Shown here in pieces: positions 42,907-51,211 of a DNA stretch of 61,105 bases. Position numbers and translations under genes: made by a program. Position 1 is the first letter of the stretch. Each line of letters starts with the position of its first letter. Source of the DNA: an uncultured Lachnospiraceae bacterium (GTDB lineage Bacteria > Bacillota > Clostridia > Lachnospirales > Lachnospiraceae); NCBI GenBank assembly GCA_902783375.1, contig CACZQN010000022.1, forward strand, positions 1-61,105, read 5' to 3'. The notes beneath the pieces are model-generated. The model saw only the letters and a list, made by a program, of their open reading frames with translations. It was not told the DNA's origin and did not search any database.

Positions 42907-43806
42907 ATGAAAATCGGCTTTATCGGTCTTGGCATCATGGGGATGCCGATGTGTGTCAATATTGCTAAGAAGCATGCAGATTATGTGTACTGCACGGATA
43001 TGAATTTCGATCGGGCAGAGGAAACTGCTAATGAGGGAAATGCGGCCGGCGGCCATGTAACGGCCCTGCCGGATAATCTTTCTGTCGCAGAGGTTTCGGA
43101 TGTTATCATCACAATGGTGCCGAAGTCAGAGGATTCGAGAAGCGTTTACGAGGAGCTGCTTCCTGTCCTGGGAACCGGGAAGACCTGCATCGATATGAGC
43201 ACCATCGACCCGGCAGTTTCTGTCGAGATTGCGGAGATGGTGAAGGCGACCGGTGCCCGGTTCGCGGATGCGCCTGTCGTGAAGAGCCAGGCAGCGGCGA
43301 TTGCAGGGGTTCTTGGCATCTATGTCGGGGCCGATGAGGAGACGTATCAGCAGATCCTGCCGATTCTTTCTTATATGGGAGAGAAGATCTTTCATCTTGG
43401 TGGGAACGGCAGCGGCCTCGTCATGAAAATCTGCCACAATGCCCTCGTCTCGCAGATCCAGAACGGCGTCAATGAGACGATGACACTGGCCAGCCGATTT
43501 GGTATCGCACCAGGCGTCTTCGCAGAGGCCGTGAAGGCTGGCGGCGGACAGAACGCTTATCTGGACGGACATCAGAAGATGTTCGAGGAGGACAGTTACC
43601 CTGCTGCATTTACCGTAAGAAATGCAGCGAAGGATGTTCATATCTGTCTCGATATGGCGGAGCGGGCCGGGCTCCCGATGCCCGGGGAGGAGAATGCCGC
43701 CAGCGTATTTGACAAGGCAATGGAGATGGGGCTTGACGGAGAGGACTGGGCAGCAACCATCAAGGCTTATCGAAGAAGATCAGAAGAATTAATCGTAACA
43801 AGGTAA
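42907..43806 (+). CDS. 3-hydroxyisobutyrate dehydrogenase-like oxidoreductase
   Basis: 299-residue beta-hydroxyacid dehydrogenase. NAD(P) motif GFIGLGIMGMPM is at the N-terminus and the catalytic Lys lies in GNGSGLVMKICHN. The substrate loop reads DAPVVKSQAAAIAG rather than the usual DAPVSGG, so the substrate probably differs from hydroxyisobutyrate or tartronate semialdehyde. It starts 6 bases after the reductase gene, so the two are in one operon. Confidence 0.85.
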   Translation: MKIGFIGLGIMGMPMCVNIAKKHADYVYCTDMNFDRAEETANEGNAAGGHVTALPDNLSVAEVSDVIITMVPKSEDSRSVYEELLPVLGTGKTCIDMSTIDPAVSVEIAEMVKATGARFADAPVVKSQAAAIAGVLGIYVGADEETYQQILPILSYMGEKIFHLGGNGSGLVMKICHNALVSQIQNGVNETMTLASRFGIAPGVFAEAVKAGGGQNAYLDGHQKMFEEDSYPAAFTVRNAAKDVHICLDMAERAGLPMPGEENAASVFDKAMEMGLDGEDWAATIKAYRRRSEELIVTR

Positions 43807-43880
43807 TTGGATCCAACAAGTGATGAATTGGGAGAAAAGAATAATCTGGTACAGCAAATCAGAAAGGAGGATGCTTGCGT

Positions 43881-44309
43881 ATGAGAATCGGATGTGCAAA
43901 GGAAATCAAGAACAATGAATTCCGCGTAGGGCTGACACCTGACAACGTGCGGGAATATGTCAGAGCGGGGCATGAGGTATTTGTTGATGTCGCGATCGAC
44001 CAGGGAGGTTGCGGGGAGACATCACATATGACCACCCATGACGATCCGATCTATAACGTGGATGGAATCGTCCACTACTGCGTCGGCAATATGCCGGGGG
44101 CGGTTCCTCGTACCAGTACCATTGCCCTGACGAATGCAACTCTTTCCTATGGGCTGAAGATTGCAGAGCATGGTCTGGAAGAAGCATGCCGGAGAAGTGA
44201 GGCGATTTCCCTGGGCGTGAACACATACGGCGGGAAGCTGACCTGCAGAAATGTGGCAGAGAGTTTTGAGGGGTATACCTATACGGATATTCATGAACTG
44301 ATCGGCTGA
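43881..44309 (+). pseudogene. ald: Alanine dehydrogenase with in-frame internal deletion
   Basis: 142 residues. The first ~37 match the Ald N-terminus ([28 protein letters not shown]) and the remaining ~105 match its C-terminal part ([45 protein letters not shown]). About 230 internal residues, with the NAD-binding domain and catalytic Lys/His, are missing, but the frame is intact across the joint near residue 38. The family is about 370 residues. AAAGGAGG lies 10 bases before the ATG; a TTG at 43875 is also possible. It is unlikely to be active. Confidence 0.85.
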
Positions 44310-44331
44310 GTTATTCTTCTGATTTCTGACA

Positions 44332-44369
44332 GAACCGCGGCTTCGTACTTGCGAAACCGCGGTTCTTGG
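44332..44369 (+). terminator. Hairpin after the ald remnant
   Basis: 9-bp stem GAACCGCGG/CCGCGGTTC with a 16-base loop, followed only by TTGG. It overlaps the asnS promoter region, so it may terminate weakly or affect promoter access. Confidence 0.5.
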
Positions 44370-44377
44370 TGTATACT
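44349..44377 (+). promoter_or_regulatory. Promoter of asnS
   Basis: TTGCGA and TATACT at 17-base spacing. The leader of about 90 bases contains two hairpins: GTAACG-GAAA-CGTTAC (44402-44417, a GNRA tetraloop) and GGCCTG/CAGGCC (44439-44456) just before the GGGGAGG site. No T-box element was found. Confidence 0.6.
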
Positions 44378-44471
44378 ACTGAAATCGCGTTTGTTCTTAT
44401 GGTAACGGAAACGTTACGGAATTATATTTCAACATGAAGGCCTGTGCAGACAGGCCGGGGAGGAAAGCATT

Positions 44472-45863
44472 ATGGAGTTCACATTGGTAAAGGATATCTT
44501 CGCAGATCCGGCGAAGTACGGCGGACAGACCGTCACCATCGGCGGCTGGGTCAGAAGTATCCGTGATTCAAAGACATTTGGTTTCATTGTCCTTTCGGAT
44601 GGATCCTGCTATAACACGATCCAGGTCGTCTACGGGAATTCCCTGCCGAATTTCGATGAGATCTGCAAGCTGAATGTGAGCTCTTCGCTGATCGTGACCG
44701 GCGAGCTGGTTCTGACACCGGATGCAAAGCAGCCGTTTGAGATCCAGGCAACAGAGATTGCCATCGAGGGCACATCCACACCGGACTATCCGCTGCAGAA
44801 GAAGCGCCACACACTGGAGTATCTTCGCACGATGCTGCACCTTCGTCCGAGAACGAACACCTTCCAGGCAGTCTTCCGTGTCCGCTCCCTGATCGCTTAT
44901 GCGATCCACCAGTTCTTCCAGGAGCAGGGCTTCGTCTATGTGCACACACCGCTGATCACATCCTCTGACGCAGAAGGCGCCGGGGAGATGTTCCGCGTCA
45001 CAACCTTCGATCTGAATGACCTCCCAATCGGCGAGGACGGCAAGGTCGACAACAGTCAGGATTTCTTTGGCAAGGCGACAAACCTGACCGTCTCCGGCCA
45101 GCTGAACGTCGAAGCATTTGCCATGGCCTTCCGGAACGTCTACACGTTCGGACCGACCTTCCGCGCAGAGAATTCCAACACCACTCGCCACGCAGCAGAG
45201 TTCTGGATGATCGAGCCGGAGATGGCATTTGCAGAACTGGAAGATGATATGGAAATGGCAGAAGCCATGCTGAAGTATATCATCCGCTATGTCATGGAGA
45301 ACGCACCGGAGGAACTTGCCTTCTTCAACCAGTTCGTGGACAAGGGACTGATCGAGAGACTCGAGCATGTTGCAAGCTCTGATTTCGGCAGAGTGACCTA
45401 CACAGAGGCAATCAAGCTCCTCGAGCCGCACAACGATGAATTCTCTTATAAAGTATTCTGGGGCTGTGACCTGCAGACCGAACATGAGCGTTACCTCACC
45501 GAGCAGATCTTCAAACGCCCGGTCTTCGTCACCGACTACCCGAAGGAAATCAAGGCCTTCTACATGAAGCAGAACGACGACGGCAAGACCGTCGCTGCAA
45601 TGGACTGCCTGGTACCGGGCATCGGCGAGATCATCGGCGGCAGCGAACGTGAGGCAGACTATGACAAGCTCCTCACCCGCATGAACGAACTCGGCCTCTC
45701 CCCGGAGGACTACGGCTTCTACCTCGACCTCAGAAAATACGGCACCGTCCGTCACTCCGGCTTCGGCCTCGGCTTCGAACGCTGCGTCATGTACCTGACC
45801 GGCATGGGCAACATCCGCGACGTCGAACCATTCCCAAGAACCGTCGGAAACTGCGATTTATAA
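44472..45863 (+). CDS. asnS: Asparagine-tRNA ligase
   Basis: Class IIb aminoacyl-tRNA synthetase charging tRNA-Asn. 463 residues. N-terminal anticodon-binding OB fold ([24 protein letters not shown]). Motif 2 region is [26 protein letters not shown], and motif 3 is [23 protein letters not shown]. The RAENSNT...EFWM pattern separates it from AspRS. GGGGAGG lies upstream of the ATG. Single gene with its own promoter and terminator. Confidence 0.97.
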   Translation: MEFTLVKDIFADPAKYGGQTVTIGGWVRSIRDSKTFGFIVLSDGSCYNTIQVVYGNSLPNFDEICKLNVSSSLIVTGELVLTPDAKQPFEIQATEIAIEGTSTPDYPLQKKRHTLEYLRTMLHLRPRTNTFQAVFRVRSLIAYAIHQFFQEQGFVYVHTPLITSSDAEGAGEMFRVTTFDLNDLPIGEDGKVDNSQDFFGKATNLTVSGQLNVEAFAMAFRNVYTFGPTFRAENSNTTRHAAEFWMIEPEMAFAELEDDMEMAEAMLKYIIRYVMENAPEELAFFNQFVDKGLIERLEHVASSDFGRVTYTEAIKLLEPHNDEFSYKVFWGCDLQTEHERYLTEQIFKRPVFVTDYPKEIKAFYMKQNDDGKTVAAMDCLVPGIGEIIGGSEREADYDKLLTRMNELGLSPEDYGFYLDLRKYGTVRHSGFGLGFERCVMYLTGMGNIRDVEPFPRTVGNCDL

Positions 45864-45878
45864 AGCCATCAATTCAGA

Positions 45879-45941
45879 AAAACAGGGTTCTTGCAGGTCA
45901 CGGAAAGCTCGCTTTCCAGTGACCGCAGGGGCCCTGTTTTT
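45879..45941 (+). terminator. Terminator of asnS
   Basis: Long hairpin: outer AAAACAGGG/CCCTGTTTT, inner GGTCAC/GTGACC and GGAAAG/CTTTCC stems, ending in a T-run. Confidence 0.88.
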
Positions 45942-45964
45942 GAAGTGCGGCGCCACCCGACATA

Positions 45965-46043
45965 AGACGTGCAGCCGCGTAAGCGGCAGTAAAGCGTGCG
46001 CGAAGCGCAGCGCGGGCACGTCGCATGCGGGTCCGCACGTCTG
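45965..46043. repeat. GC-rich multi-hairpin element
   Basis: Outer arms AGACGTGC and GCACGTCT enclose several short hairpins, among them GCCGC-GTAA-GCGGC and GCGC-GAA-GCGC. It could be a folded RNA or an intergenic repeat. The dapL/pyrG gap has a similar stretch (GTAAGCGTCAGCGC). No known family recognised. Confidence 0.4.
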
Positions 46044-46075
46044 AATTGATGGGAGCAATCCGGCACAGACAATAA

Positions 46076-46152
46076 GGGGCTGTCGCCTCAGTGATGATCG
46101 TTCAATGATCACTCACTAATGCGACAGCCCCATCATGGTTAGGGAGTTTTTT
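46076..46152. repeat. Inverted repeat and possible insertion-element end
   Basis: Perfect 11-bp arms GGGGCTGTCGC and GCGACAGCCCC (46076-46086, 46121-46131) with imperfect inner pairing, followed by a T-run at 46147-46152. The adjacent GGGAGTTTTTTGACAGTCCC has short inverted ends like those of some transposons, but no transposase is present. Confidence 0.4.
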
Positions 46153-46610
46153 GACAGTCCCTTCTTTTCTCATATTGAAGGAGTTTAGATCAATTGACCT
46201 TTTTGCTCTTTCCCGGTCGGATTAACATTATTCGACTAGATAATGGAATAATGCAACTTCTAGTCATGCAAGATCGGGATTGCAGCTCATCTCTTATTGG
46301 GGGTTGTTGACTAGCTTGTTTGAATTGTTTCCTGCAAGTCATGCTGAATTCGAAGAATATGACAAAGGAATTCGCTTTTCTGCCAACAATGAGATCCCTG
46401 ACATGACTATCAGAAGCGAATTCAGCTTTTATAGTCATAGCAGGTCCCCTGCCATGGCTCCGAAGACGGGGAAAGTGGTTGACTAAAGAGAAGAGAAAAA
46501 GCATGAATAGTCATGTCAGCCTCCCGGGGAAGCATGATTCTCCCGAAAACAAGCACAGGATCAGCCCGTTCAGTGAACTTGTCCGCTCCCTTCACAATCC
46601 GAATTCCTCC
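46153..46610. other. AT-rich stretch without a recognisable gene
   Basis: Open frames here (for example a 104-residue minus-strand frame at 46190-46504) show no ribosome binding site or recognisable domain and look like chance. The stretch is more AT-rich than its surroundings and lies between a possible element end and a deleted gene, so it may be decayed DNA. Confidence 0.5.
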
Positions 46611-46639
46611 TTGTCTCTTATTCTTTCTTTCGCTATAAT
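46611..46639 (+). promoter_or_regulatory. Promoter of the truncated acetyltransferase
   Basis: TTGTCT and perfect TATAAT at 17-base spacing. It may also serve the downstream MBL gene. Confidence 0.6.
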
Positions 46640-46676
46640 ACACCTTAGTATAACAACGGAGGGGGTACCATAGAAT

Positions 46677-46841
46677 ATGACATTTCGTTTTGCTGAGGAG
46701 AAGGATTGTGCGTTGCTTCTTTCGCTCATCAAAGAACTGGCTGCTTATGAGAAGATGGAGGGTGCGGTGGCGCTTGACGAGTGGACGACATATCGTCTGA
46801 CGGGAGAAACGCTGGAAAAGATGGCGGGAGTTAACAATTAA
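46677..46841 (+). pseudogene. GNAT acetyltransferase with in-frame internal deletion
   Basis: 54 residues. The first ~30 (MTFRFAEEKDCALLLSLIKE, AAYEKMEG) match the N-terminus of a GNAT family, and the last ~20 (LDEWTTYRLTGETLEKMAG) match the C-terminus of the same family. The acetyl-CoA-binding core is gone (roughly 100 residues), with the frame kept. GGAGGGGG lies upstream. It ends 10 bases before the MBL gene. Not expected to be active. Confidence 0.7.
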
Positions 46842-46851
46842 AGGATAGAAA

Positions 46852-47697
46852 ATGATCATTCACGAACTGAAATACTCTACAACAAATACCTATCTGATCG
46901 AGGGGGAGAAGGGAATCCTCCTGTTTGACACAGGCTGGGCTGGGACCTTTCCGGCTTTTTGCGCAGCGATGGGGGCCATCGGAATTCCTGTCCAGAGAAT
47001 TCAGTATATTCTGATCTCACACTTTCATCCGGATCACATGGGCATCGCGCAGGAGATCGCAGATCTCGGACCGGTCATCGTGATTCCGGAGGTACAGCAG
47101 GCTTTCATCCATCGTGCAGATGCGGCCTTTCTGAAGGAGAAGAAGAGCAGATTCCACCCAATTGATGATGCGAAGACAAGAAGCATCCAAATGCAGAACA
47201 GCAGAGAATTCCTGAGAGAGCTGGGAATCAACGGGGAGATTCTTCACACACCGGGGCATAGCGAAGATAGCATTTCCCTGTGTCTGGACGATGGGACCAT
47301 CTTTGTCGGTGATCTGAATCCGCTATATGAGCTGGAGCTGCACCGGGGAACGATGATCGCTGACAGTTGGGACAAGCTGATAGCGCGGCAGCCACGGAAG
47401 ATCTATTATGGACATGCGAAGGCTGCCAAGTTAGATGCGGGAGACACAGAAAACCCGGAGCAGGGAGACGTAGCGAATCAAGAGAATCAATCTGGTGAAT
47501 CATGTGCTGCAAAAGACCTCTACACCCTTGTTTCAAAGATTATGCGATATATCGATAAGGGGCTGCCGACAGAAAAGATCCGCAAGAAAACAGGAGCAGA
47601 CAGTTCATTCATCGAAGATGTGTCCAGAATGTATCTGACGCATCAGAATGTAGGCGTGCAAGGAATTTTAGATCGTATCGAAATTAAAAACCGATAA
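46852..47697 (+). CDS. MBL-fold metallo-hydrolase
   Basis: 281 residues. Metallo-beta-lactamase fold with the zinc motif HFHPDH near residue 58, a further ligand His in TPGHSED, Asp in FVGDLNP and His in YYGHAK. Residues about 200-225 are a low-complexity acidic insertion, followed by a short helical C-terminal domain. The substrate cannot be predicted. It starts 10 bases after the acetyltransferase remnant, whose promoter may drive it. Confidence 0.88.
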   Translation: MIIHELKYSTTNTYLIEGEKGILLFDTGWAGTFPAFCAAMGAIGIPVQRIQYILISHFHPDHMGIAQEIADLGPVIVIPEVQQAFIHRADAAFLKEKKSRFHPIDDAKTRSIQMQNSREFLRELGINGEILHTPGHSEDSISLCLDDGTIFVGDLNPLYELELHRGTMIADSWDKLIARQPRKIYYGHAKAAKLDAGDTENPEQGDVANQENQSGESCAAKDLYTLVSKIMRYIDKGLPTEKIRKKTGADSSFIEDVSRMYLTHQNVGVQGILDRIEIKNR

Positions 47698-47702
47698 AAT
47701 GG

Positions 47703-47747
47703 TGAAACGCAAATGAAACGCAAAATTTTACGTTGCATTTGCGTTTC
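47703..47747. repeat. Tandem and inverted repeats of GAAACGCAAA
   Basis: TGAAACGCAAA occurs twice in tandem (47703-47713, 47714-47724), and an inverted copy CATTTGCGTTTC is at 47736-47747, giving a hairpin with 12-base arms. No T-run follows. It lies just before the NTF2-like gene and could be an operator. Confidence 0.6.
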
Positions 47748-47834
47748 GCTTATGAGACACTATTTTTGTTATCATTTTGCAACGAAAGATTATGGTGGAC
47801 AGAGAAAAAAGAATAGGTAGAAAGTGAGGCCGAT

Positions 47835-48842
47835 ATGATGACAACCAGTCGTTTTGCAGAAGTTTACGGTGGTGCAGGGCGGGTATCCGTTCCGGACTCT
47901 CCGGAGATCCAGGTGCTTGAGGCTCTGGCAGATGGTGAGGCAGAGAAGGTCCTGTCCTTCTTTGAAGAAGAGAAGCAGTTCGGCGGAAGGTCTGCCGTTG
48001 ACACCGCCCATGGGCGGTATGAAGGACTTGCGGGCATCCGGTCCTTTGTGGAGGAGTGGCCGAAGGCTTTCTCCGAAGAAGGAGAGAAGATCACCGGGAT
48101 GGGGGTGGAGATTGTCACGCAGACAAGAGCTGGCACGAGAAGTGCACTCGAATTTGTCTTTCATTTTATGACGGAAGACGGAAAAGAAAAGATGATTCCG
48201 ATGGCCGGCGTCTGTGATCTTCGGGATGGTCTGACAAAGATCGATGAACTGCGGCTTTACGTGCACCCTCGTTTTGTGAAAGGATATCCGATGTACCGCC
48301 ATCCGATCTTCCCGGAAAGTAATGGAACATATGAGATCCGAACGGAGATGACCTCCGGCGTGATGCCGAAGTACTTTAAGACCGTGCATGAGATCGGCAT
48401 GGCACACATCCCGGATATGATGACAAGAACGGAAGATGTTACGTTCGGTGCGTATAATCCTGCCGATGAGATCCGCGTTGTAAAGCAGGAGGATTTCCAG
48501 AAAATGCTCGCTGCACAGGCAGCAGCACGGGAAGAGAAGAAGGCAAAGGATGAATTCGATCCGACATCTTTCGCCCTTGAAAAATATGTTAAACTTCGCA
48601 TGGAGACAATCATCGATGATGGGAAGATCTGCTGTGTGGAGTGGGAACAGCTTGTAACAAAGGCCGGCAGAGAGGAACGTTACCGCCTGTCAGAACCAGG
48701 TATCAGTTTCTATGAGCGTGCAAAGGATGGATGGCTGAAGTCCGTCCGGATCATAGATTATGCTTACACAGAACGTGATATCAACTGGGAAAAGACAGCA
48801 ACGCCAAAGGAGGAGGCTGAGCGGATTAATTATCTGGGATAA
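47835..48842 (+). CDS. NTF2/SnoaL-like protein, probably two-domain
   Basis: 335 residues. The N-terminal ~140 show the pattern of small SnoaL/NTF2-fold domains (VLEALADGEAEKVLSFF, GRYEGLAGIRSFVEEW, then beta strands). The C-terminal part (about 245-320: WEQLVTKAGREERYR, SFYERAKDGWLKSVRIID) looks like strands of a second such domain. No signal peptide. Two in-frame ATGs (47835, 47838) follow GTGAGG. Function unknown. Confidence 0.6.
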   Translation: MMTTSRFAEVYGGAGRVSVPDSPEIQVLEALADGEAEKVLSFFEEEKQFGGRSAVDTAHGRYEGLAGIRSFVEEWPKAFSEEGEKITGMGVEIVTQTRAGTRSALEFVFHFMTEDGKEKMIPMAGVCDLRDGLTKIDELRLYVHPRFVKGYPMYRHPIFPESNGTYEIRTEMTSGVMPKYFKTVHEIGMAHIPDMMTRTEDVTFGAYNPADEIRVVKQEDFQKMLAAQAAAREEKKAKDEFDPTSFALEKYVKLRMETIIDDGKICCVEWEQLVTKAGREERYRLSEPGISFYERAKDGWLKSVRIIDYAYTERDINWEKTATPKEEAERINYLG

Positions 48843-48991
48843 CTTGAAGAAGAACATGCCGCTTACTGTTCGAAAATTGGACCGCAAACGATTTACGATG
48901 AACGGTCATAATTGTGGAGTAATATAATTGGGAATGATAAATTTGTTTTGCTTGCTCGTCGATTGACAGAGCTTGAGAGAGGAGAACGAGT

Positions 48992-49438
48992 ATGATATAT
49001 TCCGTGAGCGTTGTCAGGAAAAAGACAGTATTCTGCGTCCTCGGTATTTTATGCGCTTTTTGCATCGTATTTTTTATTTATCTATCTTGGAATACTGCAT
49101 CAGCACAGATCGTGTTGACAGATGTTACCGTGACTTCGAAGTGGGTTGAACCGGGTGAAAATGAAACCTATTTTGTCTCAATTCAACTCGCGGATCCGGA
49201 ACATTCTGTTTATGCAGCTCATTTTAACAGAGCTAGAACAGTTTCCCTTCGTACAAGAGATTATTATGACATGATCAGGATTGGGGACACATATCCAATG
49301 ATGGTGTTGAATGTGTATATTCCTTTTTTTGATGGCAGGTTTGACGGTCTGCTGGATAAACAAGGCAACATTCTGATGGATAAAATATTGTCTTCAGATG
49401 ATTTGCTTTATCAATATGGAACGATCTGGCAGATCTAG
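48992..49438 (+). CDS. Membrane-anchored exported protein, unknown
   Basis: 148 residues with one N-terminal hydrophobic segment (about 12-35) followed by a polar extracytoplasmic domain. I do not recognise it. AGAGAGGAGAACG precedes the ATG. It is more AT-rich than its neighbours and of the same style as the exported protein at 56961, hinting at separate acquisition. A terminator follows. Confidence 0.65.
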   Translation: MIYSVSVVRKKTVFCVLGILCAFCIVFFIYLSWNTASAQIVLTDVTVTSKWVEPGENETYFVSIQLADPEHSVYAAHFNRARTVSLRTRDYYDMIRIGDTYPMMVLNVYIPFFDGRFDGLLDKQGNILMDKILSSDDLLYQYGTIWQI

Positions 49439-49468
49439 GGTGAATAAATGATGACATAGTTCTTAGAG

Positions 49469-49508
49469 AAGGACCTGTGAAATTGAATTTCCACAGGTCC
49501 TTGTTTTT
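49469..49508 (+). terminator. Terminator after the exported protein
   Basis: 11-bp perfect stem AAGGACCTGTG/CACAGGTCCTT followed by GTTTTT. Confidence 0.92.
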
Positions 49509-49601
49509 CGTGTAACTGGCGGAAGACCAGGATTTGACAGACCGCCATCCTGCGGGTAAAATGGAATAGATCACTTCACACAAAGGGATGTCATTCATAT
49601 G

Positions 49602-50891
49602 ATGGAAAAGTATCAGATTCCGCCGCTTGGCGGGCGGATTATCAAAACTGCAGTTGCTGTGTTCCTGTGCCTGCTTATCTACTATCTGAGAGGCTACCAG
49701 GGGAAGACGATGCCGACAGAGGCGGCCATTACGGCGATCATCTGCATGCAGCCATTTCTTGCGGGAACCAGAGAATTTGCCGCGAACCGGATGCTGGGCT
49801 CTGTCATCGGTGTTGCATGGGCTTTATTTTTCGTACTGCTGCTATATCTGATTCCTGGACTGTCCGCACATCCATTCATCCTGTATGCCATGATGGGTAT
49901 GGGCGTGATGGCTTCGCTCTACAGCGCTGTCCTGCTCAGGAAGCCGGACGCCTCCGGACTTGCAGGAATCGTTTTCCTGTGTATCGTCGCTGCATTCCCC
50001 GACATCAGCAATCCTCTGATGACGGCGATCAGACAGATTCTCGGTGTATTTGTCGGGACGACTGTGGCAATTCTTGTCAATGTGATCCGGCTGCCGAGAA
50101 TGAAAAGAAAGGAACTGGTCTTTTTTGTCCGGTCGAAGGATCTGGTTCCGGACCGGTTTGCCAAAGTGGCACCATCCATCCTATTCCGGCTGAACCGCCT
50201 GCATGAGGACGGGGCAAAGATCTGCCTGATCAGTGAACATGCACCGGCGTATTTCACCATGCAGATGAGCACTACCGAGGTCAGTGTACCGCTGATCGTG
50301 ATGGATGGAGCGGCAATCTATGACGTCCATGAGAATACTTTCCTGCACACGGTCACCGTGCCTGTGGAAGAATCGGCAAGAATCCGTGCCTCGCTTGATG
50401 CGCAGCAGATCAGCTATTTTATCTATACCGTCCATAAAAATAAGACCTGCATCTTCCATCAGGGAGAAGCGACTGAGGAGGAACGGAAGATCTATGACCA
50501 GATGCGAAAGTCTCCTTACAGAAGCTATCTGGAGGGGGAGATCTACGATGCCGGAGAGGTGATCTACTACAAGGTCATCGGAAAGAAGGAGATGATTCAG
50601 GAGCTGGAGCTGAAGCTCCGGAAAGTCATCTCTTCCGGGAAACTCCGGATGGTCAGGCGCGAGCAGACAGATGTTCTGGGCGTTGACGGACTGTATATAT
50701 ACAGCAGCGCAGCCACCGTATCCCGGGCGGAAGGGAAGATGATGGAACTGCTGATGGAGAAAGAAGGAAAACATCTCATGCCGGTGCGGGTGCATCTGTC
50801 AGTACCATACCGCACGGAACGGGACGCGGCGCATCTGCTGAGTCTCCTGGAACAGCAGTATGAACCGGTGAAGCTGCCGTGGAAGAAGTGA
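49602..50891 (+). CDS. FUSC/ArAE membrane protein fused to a degenerate HAD domain
   Basis: 429 residues. Residues 1 to about 170 form an FUSC/aromatic-acid-exporter-like membrane domain with several helices (PTEAAITAIICMQPFLAGTREFAANRMLGSVIGVAWA). From about 175 the sequence follows a Cof-type HAD hydrolase layout (LHEDGAKICLISEHAPAY where HADs have the TGR segment, then VMDGAAIYD), but the catalytic DxD motif is absent (LVFFVRSKDLV). The domain is probably regulatory or ligand-binding. Two ATGs (49599, 49602) follow AAAGGGATG. Confidence 0.7.
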   Translation: MEKYQIPPLGGRIIKTAVAVFLCLLIYYLRGYQGKTMPTEAAITAIICMQPFLAGTREFAANRMLGSVIGVAWALFFVLLLYLIPGLSAHPFILYAMMGMGVMASLYSAVLLRKPDASGLAGIVFLCIVAAFPDISNPLMTAIRQILGVFVGTTVAILVNVIRLPRMKRKELVFFVRSKDLVPDRFAKVAPSILFRLNRLHEDGAKICLISEHAPAYFTMQMSTTEVSVPLIVMDGAAIYDVHENTFLHTVTVPVEESARIRASLDAQQISYFIYTVHKNKTCIFHQGEATEEERKIYDQMRKSPYRSYLEGEIYDAGEVIYYKVIGKKEMIQELELKLRKVISSGKLRMVRREQTDVLGVDGLYIYSSAATVSRAEGKMMELLMEKEGKHLMPVRVHLSVPYRTERDAAHLLSLLEQQYEPVKLPWKK

Positions 50892-50902
50892 GAAGAACCC
50901 CC

Positions 50903-50931
50903 TTGAATCCGCGGGAAATTTGCGGTATACT
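50903..50931 (+). promoter_or_regulatory. Promoter of tRNA-Pro
   Basis: TTGAAT and TATACT at 17-base spacing, ending 11 bases before the tRNA. Confidence 0.65.
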
Positions 50932-50942
50932 ATCATCGGTTT

Positions 50943-51016
50943 CTGGGTGTGGCGTAGTTTGGTAGCGCGCTAGACTGGGGGTTTAGAGGTCGCTGGTTCA
51001 AATCCAGTCACCCAGA
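50943..51016 (+). tRNA. tRNA-Pro (GGG)
   Basis: Acceptor stem CTGGGTG/CACCCAG, D arm GCGT..GCGC, anticodon stem CTAGA/TTTAG with loop CTGGGGG (anticodon GGG) and T arm with GGTTCAAATCC. Discriminator A. CCA is not encoded. Confidence 0.96.
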
Positions 51017-51021
51017 TGCTT

Positions 51022-51048
51022 AAAAGCCGTGGACATCCACGGCTTTTT
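51022..51048 (+). terminator. Terminator of tRNA-Pro
   Basis: Perfect stem AAAAGCCGTGGA/TCCACGGCTTTT with a very short loop and a T-run. Confidence 0.92.
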
Positions 51049-51109
51049 GTTTTTATACTGAACAATTCATTATGTCTGTGAAAATGTACCAGAAAAACGT
51101 GGAAAGAGG

Positions 51110-51138
51110 TTTACTATTTCGTGAATCTTTAGTAAGAT
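51110..51138 (+). promoter_or_regulatory. Promoter of the rnf operon
   Basis: TTTACT and TAAGAT at 17-base spacing, about 75 bases before rnfC. Confidence 0.55.
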
Positions 51139-51211
51139 AGAAACAGTGGGTTTTTATGCGCTTTTGTTGGTATGGAGCGTATTGAATATATGCAAAGATG
51201 GAGGAATTGTC

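Noticed and set aside
44378-44471. T-box riboswitch before asnS
   Set aside because: The leader has two hairpins, but no AGGGTGG-type T-box sequence, specifier loop or associated terminator was found.
45965-46043. tRNA or tRNA-like gene
   Set aside because: The length and multi-branch folding are suggestive, but there is no TTCRA motif of the T arm and no proper anticodon arm.
46190-46504. Minus-strand 104-residue open frame as a gene
   Set aside because: No ribosome binding site, no recognisable domain, and atypical composition.
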